Assembly (NCBI GenBank): GCA_009928855.1 | Contig: SABV01000005.1 | Coordinates: forward strand, 1-41,906 | DNA: 41,906 nt | Origin: Erysipelotrichia bacterium | GTDB lineage: Bacteria > Muiribacteriota > Ozemobacteria > Ozemobacterales > Ozemobacteraceae | Direction: 5' to 3' | Shown: piece after piece, positions 36,946 to 41,906 of the stretch | Layout of the letters: every line of letters begins with the position of its first letter | Position numbering within the stretch: position 1 is the stretch's first letter | Position numbers and translations under genes: made by a program | Notes under the pieces: model-generated | Database searches by the model: none | Told to the model about the DNA's origin: nothing | What the model saw: only the letters and a program-made list of their open reading frames with translations

Positions 36946-37131
36946 TCAGCAATCCAGAGCCTCCATGAGTTTTACGAGATCTACTTCGTGCGCCCTGGCA
37001 GCGCCCTCAAGAGTTTCTCCGGCAGCTACGGCACAACCGATACAGTGCATGCCAAACTGCTGCAGGATTTTGGCAGCATCTGGGTTTTGTCTGAGAATTT
37101 CAGCGATGGTCATTTGAGAATTAACTGGCAT
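36946..37131 (-). CDS. DUF1858 domain protein, small CxxC disulfide/redox-type protein
   Basis: 61 residues. The sequence matches the DUF1858 pattern: 'MTIAEILRQNPDAAKILQQF', then 'GMHCIGC' with a CxxC pair and a second helix 'ETLEGAARAHEVDLVKLMEA'. Such proteins are common in anaerobes, often beside or fused to hybrid-cluster or redox proteins; their function is not established. AAGGAG upstream (complement of 37138-37143 region) supports the ATG at 37131. It sits 10 bases after the sugar transferase gene and is likely co-transcribed with it. Confidence 0.88.
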   Translation of the reverse strand: MPVNSQMTIAEILRQNPDAAKILQQFGMHCIGCAVAAGETLEGAARAHEVDLVKLMEALDC

Positions 37132-37141
37132 TTTTATCTCC

Positions 37142-38587
37142 TTATCGATCCTCTGGTGGTGCTTTCTTCATGCCGTCAAGTTCGTGATGGCGGTCCTGGA
37201 GAGCCGTGTCTGATTTAAAAAGCAAAACCCATACGGTTTGAAAAACAATTTTAATATCCAGTACCAGACTGTAATTATCAAGATAATAGTAATCATAGGT
37301 GACTTTATCAACAAGTCTGAGGTAATAACGGGAGTTAACTGCAGCAAGACCTGTCACGCCGGGTTTTATAGAAAGACGACGTCCCTGGAATTCGTAATAA
37401 TCATTAACAAAAAATGCCCGCTCAGGTCTCGGGCCAACCACAGACATTTCACCGGTCAAAACGAGAAAAAACTGCGGAAGCTCGTCGATGCCAAAGTGGC
37501 GAAGAAATTTTCCCACGGACGAAATCCTGGGGTCATCGGCCGTTGCAACCATAGGCCCTGATTTGGACTCTGAACCAACGCGCATTGAACGAAATTTAAT
37601 AACATCAAACTCTTTACCGTAGCGGCCGACTCGTTTTTGTTTGTAAAAAACTGGGCCAGGCGAATCAATGCGCACCATAACCGCAGCCGCAATCATTACA
37701 GGAGATGAAACGATCAGCGCGAACAGCGAAAAAACAATATCGAAAGCACGCTTACAAAGCCGCTGAAATCTAGTGAGCGGCTGCGAGCAGATCGTAACCA
37801 GGGGATAATCTTCAAGGCTCAGCAAACCTGCGCTACCGGCAGCTTTTTTGGTATCAACGACAATGCGCACCTTGAAATCATGTGGCTCTTCTTTGCGATT
37901 GTAGTATATTCTAGCCCAGAAACTATCCAGATCGAGCGAAGGATCGGTGACAAAAACTTCGTGAGCATGCCGAAAAACGACTTCAGAGGCGAGATCTGCC
38001 AGTTCATCGCTTTTCATTGTATGCACTATCACATAACGCACACCGCCACGACGGTGAAAGTGCTTGATTATGCGACGGCCTTCTGCTTCATCACCGATTA
38101 TTATAGCTCGGATTAACAGGGGATGCGGCCTGAAAACGGTAGAAACAAGGGCACGCAAAGCAAAACCGGCAACGATGCAGACTCCTGTCGCAAGAAGAAA
38201 AATAGGTCTCGGAAAATAATGGGAGTGGGCCGCAAGAGTGCGCGAAAAAAATGTTAAAAGATTGAAGCTTATAAAAGAGGCCAGTAAAGTGTTGGTCGTG
38301 TAAGAAAAAATATCAGAAGCAGCAGTCAGCCTTCTGATGTTAAAAATCCCTGTCATCAGACCGAACAGAAAATAAAGGCCAAAAAGCCACCACTTTACCT
38401 GAAGATAAGAATTAAAATACTGATCATTCTGTGAAACATCGTGCAGCCAGATCGAAAAAACGCTTATAAAAACAGCATTCATCAGCAGGGCATCACCAAT
38501 CACCAGCAGGATAGAAACAAGTTTTTCTGCCCCGTGAGGCAGTCGAATCCCGTAGGCTCTTAAACGATTTACCCTGGCAGATGTCAT
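37142..38587 (-). CDS. Polyprenyl-phosphate sugar phosphotransferase (exopolysaccharide/O-antigen priming, WbaP-like)
   Basis: 481 residues. The N-terminal half has about four to five membrane segments and a soluble nucleotide-binding-like region ('IRAIIIGDEAEGRRIIKHF'). The C-terminal bacterial sugar transferase domain has a membrane helix ('FDIVFSLFALIVSSPVMI'), 'PGPVFYKQKRVGRYGKEF', 'KFRSMR', 'DELPQFFLVLTGEMSVVGPRP' and 'KPGVTGLAAVN'. It transfers a sugar-1-phosphate to undecaprenyl phosphate at the inner membrane, the first step of a surface polysaccharide. No other glycan genes are present. The ATG is one base after the ferritin-like stop codon (TAATATG), which suggests coupled translation; no Shine-Dalgarno site is visible. 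Confidence 0.94.
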   Translation of the reverse strand: MTSARVNRLRAYGIRLPHGAEKLVSILLVIGDALLMNAVFISVFSIWLHDVSQNDQYFNSYLQVKWWLFGLYFLFGLMTGIFNIRRLTAASDIFSYTTNTLLASFISFNLLTFFSRTLAAHSHYFPRPIFLLATGVCIVAGFALRALVSTVFRPHPLLIRAIIIGDEAEGRRIIKHFHRRGGVRYVIVHTMKSDELADLASEVVFRHAHEVFVTDPSLDLDSFWARIYYNRKEEPHDFKVRIVVDTKKAAGSAGLLSLEDYPLVTICSQPLTRFQRLCKRAFDIVFSLFALIVSSPVMIAAAVMVRIDSPGPVFYKQKRVGRYGKEFDVIKFRSMRVGSESKSGPMVATADDPRISSVGKFLRHFGIDELPQFFLVLTGEMSVVGPRPERAFFVNDYYEFQGRRLSIKPGVTGLAAVNSRYYLRLVDKVTYDYYYLDNYSLVLDIKIVFQTVWVLLFKSDTALQDRHHELDGMKKAPPEDR

Positions 38588-38588
38588 A

Positions 38589-39086
38589 TTATTTTAAATT
38601 GCCCAAAAGGGTATAAAGTCTGGCAATATGTATTTTTTCTTGTCTTATCAGCTCCTGCAGAAACGGACGGTTTTTATCTTCGGAGCCAAGAAGCCCCATA
38701 ATTTCGGAAAAAAACAATACAGTGTCTTTTTCAAAGCCTATTGCATGGTAGACAGCCTGTTCATCACTAACGATTTCATTTGCCAGTTCTGCATGTGAAT
38801 GAATATTGGGAAAAACTTTACCATCAAGCATTGCATTGAGGTAAGTAAACATTTCCGGCGTATTGTATTCGTCTGCGATCTGAAAATCTTCCTGCTGATT
38901 TTCAAAAAGTTTTTCTCGAATTTCTAAAAAATTCTCAAGATGACTCGCTTCTTCTTTGGCAAGGTTCTCAAACACCCTTTTAACTTCTGAATTATTGGAT
39001 TTTTCAGACATGGCGACGAAATATTCTCTACCATTTTTTTCGATTTGAATGGCCATTTCAACCAATTCTTCTGTATTAAACTGCAA
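38589..39086 (-). CDS. Ferritin-like / rubrerythrin-family di-iron protein
   Basis: 165 residues from a TTG start. A four-helix ferritin-like domain has the iron ligands in 'MAIQIEKNGREYFVAMSE' (first helix), 'NLAKEEASHLENF' (ExxH), 'AVYHAIGFEKDTVLFFSEI' and 'LIRQEKIHIARLYTLL'. There is no C-terminal rubredoxin domain, unlike the rubrerythrin at 1275. Likely cytoplasmic peroxide or iron handling. It lies 28 bases after cheB and ends one base before the sugar transferase start, so it is in the same operon. Confidence 0.9.
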   Translation of the reverse strand: MQFNTEELVEMAIQIEKNGREYFVAMSEKSNNSEVKRVFENLAKEEASHLENFLEIREKLFENQQEDFQIADEYNTPEMFTYLNAMLDGKVFPNIHSHAELANEIVSDEQAVYHAIGFEKDTVLFFSEIMGLLGSEDKNRPFLQELIRQEKIHIARLYTLLGNLK

Positions 39087-39092
39087 AGTCTG

Positions 39093-39098
39093 CCTCCT
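39093..39098 (-). promoter_or_regulatory. Shine-Dalgarno site fixing a TTG start
   Basis: AGGAGG (complement of 39093-39098) lies six bases before TTG 39086-39084. It supports TTG as the start of the ferritin-like gene; the next in-frame ATG would remove the first iron-ligand helix. Confidence 0.75.
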
Positions 39099-39114
39099 CT
39101 AAGGGCTTATGTTT

Positions 39115-40176
39115 TTATTTAAGCGCAAGTTCTATTTCGTGTGCAATTTCTTCAATACTTAAGATACGAACGGCTGCATCCTGCTCAAGAGCAGCGCGTG
39201 GCATGCCATAAACCACAGAAGACATTCTATCTTGAGCCAGGGTGAGACCACCCATCAGTTTTATGTTTTTCAAGCCCCTGACTCCGTCTTCTCCCATGCC
39301 GGTAAGAATAACGCCCACAGCTTTATGGGCAAATTCTTTTGCAGCCGAAAAGAACAGAGTATTGATGCAGGGGGCGAAGCTGTCATTCTCTGTAGCGTTT
39401 GAAACTATAGAAAAGCAGTATTTTCCATCCATTGTTTTACCAACCCTGGTCTGATGGTCTCCGGGGCATATGTAAACAACCGAATTCTGGATTATTTCGC
39501 CATCACACGCTTCCTTAACTCTTATGGAACACAACATGTTCATTCTCGTAGCGAAGGCTGCCGTAAAAGCCTTGGGCATATGCTGAGCAACAACGATTGG
39601 CGCCGGCAATGCCGAATCTATGGCACTCAAAATTTTCTGGATAGCGGGTGGCCCACCGGTAGAAGCTCCAATAAAAACCGCTCGATTAATTATCTCATCT
39701 GAAGCGGATAAAACGCGCTTAGCAACACGACGGCCGTGAATATATTCAAGCTTGATGGTTCGAGGCTGCGCATTTGCGGCAACATGAATTTTCTGTAACA
39801 ATTCTATCTTTAAGTCAAGAATATTTGCCGACAATGTTGATCCGGGCTTTGGCAGATAATCCACAGCCCCCAGATCCAGGGCATCGAGTGTAACTTTGGC
39901 GCCTTCACGAGTAAGTGAGCTTACCATGATGACTGGCGTCGGACGCAGACGCATAATCTCTTTTAAGGCATGTAGACCGTCCATGATCGGCATTTCCACG
40001 TCCATGGTTATAACATCCGGTCGCAGTCGGGCAGCTTTTTCAACAGCTTCACACCCGTTTGCGGCCGAACCCACAATGTCTATCATGGGATCAGAGGCAA
40101 GCATGCGCTCAATAGCTGTGCGCATAAATGCAGAATCATCAACGATCAGTATTTTTATTTTTTTATCTTCAGTCAT
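39115..40176 (-). CDS. cheB: Chemotaxis response regulator protein-glutamate methylesterase CheB
   Basis: 353 residues. The N-terminal receiver domain has 'KILIVDDSAFMRT' and the phospho-acceptor D59 in 'VITMDVEMPIMDG'. The C-terminal methylesterase/deamidase domain has the catalytic triad S172 ('GASTGGPPAI'), H199 ('QHMPKAF') and D297 ('TGMGEDG'). It removes methyl groups from chemoreceptors during adaptation. The start overlaps the end of cheR by 8 bases. No chemoreceptor, CheA or CheW gene is in the window. Confidence 0.97.
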   Translation of the reverse strand: MTEDKKIKILIVDDSAFMRTAIERMLASDPMIDIVGSAANGCEAVEKAARLRPDVITMDVEMPIMDGLHALKEIMRLRPTPVIMVSSLTREGAKVTLDALDLGAVDYLPKPGSTLSANILDLKIELLQKIHVAANAQPRTIKLEYIHGRRVAKRVLSASDEIINRAVFIGASTGGPPAIQKILSAIDSALPAPIVVAQHMPKAFTAAFATRMNMLCSIRVKEACDGEIIQNSVVYICPGDHQTRVGKTMDGKYCFSIVSNATENDSFAPCINTLFFSAAKEFAHKAVGVILTGMGEDGVRGLKNIKLMGGLTLAQDRMSSVVYGMPRAALEQDAAVRILSIEEIAHEIELALK

Positions 40177-41035
40177 CGGTTTGTCTTATTGCGTATGGTT
40201 TTCTGTATGCGTAGGCGTTTTTATGGGAAAGCAGGTCAAAATGAGCGGAAGAGGCGGGCAAACACTCGCTTTCACCCAGGAGAAGGATTCCGCCGGGGGC
40301 CAAGACTTTATAAAATTCGTCAATTAACTGGGTTCTCAGGTCATCGTCAAAATAAATCAAAACATTTCTGCAAAAAATGATATCTGAGCCCATCATGCAT
40401 TTCAAGTTTTGCGTATTTTTTAAATTCAGTTTCTGAAAACTGACCATTTCGCGAAGATCTCGCGTAATGGAAAATTCACCAGCACCATCTTTTATGCCGG
40501 GGCAAAAGCCAAGTAATGCTTCCAGGGATTCAAGTTTATCTCGTAAAGACCTGGCGCTATAAACCGCTTCCCCTGCGGTATGAAGATTTCTGGTGTTAAT
40601 ATCACCTGCATTTATGGAAAACCTTGCTGTCGGCTTGGTCGCCATAAAGTGTTTCGCCATCATCGCTATAGAATATGCCTCTTCGCCTCTTGAACAGCCG
40701 GCGCTCCAAATTTTACAAGGCACATCGCATCCTCTGAGGGCAAACAAATCAGGTAAAAATATTTTAGCAATAAATTCAAATTGCGCCGGGTTTCTAAAAA
40801 AATAGCTTTCACTCACAGTGAGCTCAGAAACGAGTTCTTCTAAGGGCGCCGAATCATGCTCAAAATCTTCGATAATAGCGATATAATCGCGCTGATCTAT
40901 GATACCAAGGTGCCGCATCTGCTCATCAACTTTTTTTTCGAGCTGACGCGTTGTAACACGTTCAATGAGGATTCCTGAATAATCATGAACTAGTTTTCTT
41001 ATAACGCTTCTGTTTTTTTCACTGATGGTCATCAT
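40169..41035 (-). CDS. cheR: Chemoreceptor glutamate methyltransferase CheR
   Basis: 288 residues. A helical CheR N-terminal domain (about 10-75) precedes the SAM-dependent methyltransferase domain: 'VSESYFFRNPAQFEFI', 'IWSAGCSRGEEAYSIAMM', 'INAGDINTRNL', 'FCRNVLIYFDDD' and 'LAPGGILLLGESECL'. It methylates chemoreceptor glutamates and is the counterpart of the adjoining CheB. The start overlaps rlmH by 4 bases. No C-terminal TPR or pentapeptide-tether domain is present. Confidence 0.96.
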   Translation of the reverse strand: MMTISEKNRSVIRKLVHDYSGILIERVTTRQLEKKVDEQMRHLGIIDQRDYIAIIEDFEHDSAPLEELVSELTVSESYFFRNPAQFEFIAKIFLPDLFALRGCDVPCKIWSAGCSRGEEAYSIAMMAKHFMATKPTARFSINAGDINTRNLHTAGEAVYSARSLRDKLESLEALLGFCPGIKDGAGEFSITRDLREMVSFQKLNLKNTQNLKCMMGSDIIFCRNVLIYFDDDLRTQLIDEFYKVLAPGGILLLGESECLPASSAHFDLLSHKNAYAYRKPYAIRQTDD

Positions 41036-41457
41036 GCCTTGTGATACGGCTCCCCGAACATTATCGATATAGCTCGATAAAGCTGTTCTGAAAGAACAAG
41101 CAATGCCAGTTGATGATTTAAAGTCAGCGGCGAAAGCGATATAAACTCTGTAGCAGCGGCCCTGACTCTTGGGTCATGCCCTTCTGCCGCGCCGAGACAA
41201 AAAATAAGTCTATTGACGCCAGAATTTATTTTCTGTTCAAGCCAGCGACAAAAACCATCCGTGTCACGGCATGGTGCATGCTCATCCAGTGCAACAATGC
41301 ACTCTTTGGCAGCAATACGACGCAGCAGCTCGTCCTCGTTTCGACAAAAAATTATTTCTACCGGCAGTCGCCGCGAGCAACGATCAAGATAAAGCTCAAC
41401 AAGCTTTTGATATGGTTTGTCAGCTATTTTCCCGATCATAAAAATTTCTACTTTCAT
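41032..41457 (-). CDS. rlmH: 23S rRNA (pseudouridine-1915-N3)-methyltransferase RlmH
   Basis: 141 residues, a little shorter than the usual 155-160. SPOUT-class features are present: 'MKVEIFMIGKIADKPYQKLV' at the start, the SAM-binding knot 'LIFCLGAAEGHDPRVR' and the conserved ending 'LLSEQLYRAISI' with 'GEPYHK' (first string seen as LVLSEQLYRAI). It methylates N3 of pseudouridine 1915 in helix 69 on assembled ribosomes. It overlaps the MBL gene and cheR by 4 bases each, so a housekeeping rRNA gene leads into the chemotaxis pair. Confidence 0.94.
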   Translation of the reverse strand: MKVEIFMIGKIADKPYQKLVELYLDRCSRRLPVEIIFCRNEDELLRRIAAKECIVALDEHAPCRDTDGFCRWLEQKINSGVNRLIFCLGAAEGHDPRVRAAATEFISLSPLTLNHQLALLVLSEQLYRAISIMFGEPYHKA

Positions 41458-41906
41458 CTCGATTTCGAAACTTTCTGCCGCACATCGCCATCGTCGTCGC
41501 GATGTATAAGGTTTTTTTTAAGAGCGTCGGGAAGGGGCGATCCCAGCATCAGTCTTTCGCCGGGTTTATCCTGGGCGGCAACGCTTACCCAGGCACTGCG
41601 AAATTTTGCTCCGGAATTGGCAAAAAAAGGTTCAAGGGCTTCACGGGCCAGTTCTGGGGTATTGGATTCCTGACTTATATGCATAAGCACGAGGATTTCA
41701 GGAACCTTCTGCATGCGCGAAAGAATCCCTCTCACGCCCTCGTTTGGCAAGTGCCCCATAGGACTTCTTATGCGTCTTTTAAGCCACGGCGGATAAGAAC
41801 TTGTACGCAACATATCTTCGTCATAATTGCTTTCTATACAAACCAGATCAGCATCTCTCATGTGCTCTATAACTTCAGGAGTTACGTGCCCCAAGTCTGT
41901 CGCAAG
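41454..41906 (-). CDS. MBL-fold metallo-hydrolase, WalJ/YycJ-like (partial, N-terminus outside the window)
   Basis: The reading frame is open through the right edge, so the true start lies beyond 41906; a TTG at 41894 is internal. The 150 visible residues are the C-terminal half: 'ATDLGHVTPEV', 'CIESNYDEDML', 'YPPWLKRRI' and 'GHLPNEGV'. These match the metallo-beta-lactamase subfamily that includes YycJ/WalJ, whose members are probably nucleases linked to DNA repair or cell-wall regulation. The tail (last 50 residues) is charged. It overlaps rlmH by 4 bases. Confidence 0.88.
   Translation of the reverse strand, partial: LATDLGHVTPEVIEHMRDADLVCIESNYDEDMLRTSSYPPWLKRRIRSPMGHLPNEGVRGILSRMQKVPEILVLMHISQESNTPELAREALEPFFANSGAKFRSAWVSVAAQDKPGERLMLGSPLPDALKKNLIHRDDDGDVRQKVSKSR

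Noticed and set aside
1-41906. CRISPR, tRNA, rRNA, insertion sequence or prophage
   Set aside because: Reading both strands by eye showed no regular spaced repeats, cloverleaf, rRNA-like sequence, transposase or phage structural gene. The large repeats are diverged protein paralogues.

Overview
The window looks like chromosomal DNA of a diderm, probably anaerobic or microaerophilic bacterium. An RND-type membrane fusion protein implies an outer membrane. Two rubrerythrin/ferritin-like proteins and a CxxC DUF1858 protein fit low-oxygen life, and cheR/cheB imply chemotaxis. Base composition is moderate, Shine-Dalgarno sites are common, and genes are tightly packed and often overlap. A deep-branching lineage rich in SpoIIE-type phosphatases, such as Candidatus Riflebacteria, would fit, but that is an inference from gene content only. 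I saw no tRNA, rRNA, CRISPR array, transposase or phage gene, and no gene-free stretch longer than 300 bases.

Layout. 1-1868: tail of an upstream gene, an efflux adaptor and rubrerythrin, closed by a strong intrinsic terminator. 1946-21138 and 29208-35013: eight very large (964-1002 residue) membrane receptors ending in HAMP and SpoIIE/RsbU-type PP2C phosphatase domains. They fall into two subfamilies, here called A and B (my labels), always in the order A then B with overlapping reading frames: A1B1 (1946-7844), A2B2A3B3 (9300-21138) and A4B4 (29208-35013). A minus-strand polytopic membrane protein of unknown function lies between A1B1 and A2. Between B3 and A4 are an FHA-like/GAF/degenerate-GGDEF protein, a coiled-coil DUF2325 protein, an ECF sigma factor with its zinc-type anti-sigma factor, a small secreted protein, thioredoxin and glycogen branching enzyme. 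From 34913 to the right edge everything is on the minus strand: MBL hydrolase (partial), rlmH, cheR, cheB, a ferritin-like protein, a polyprenyl-phosphate sugar transferase, DUF1858 and dxs.

How it may work together. Each A and each B protein has four predicted membrane segments enclosing two separate extracytoplasmic regions, so a co-translated A/B dyad would present four sensor regions and two cytoplasmic phosphatase domains. Phosphatases of this family normally dephosphorylate STAS-type anti-sigma-factor antagonists, but no STAS or RsbW-like gene is in the window, so the targets must lie elsewhere or be unconventional. In dyad 1 the B member has lost most metal-binding residues and should be a pseudophosphatase. 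The repeated A/B dyad architecture, with one catalytically dead partner, is the most notable system here.
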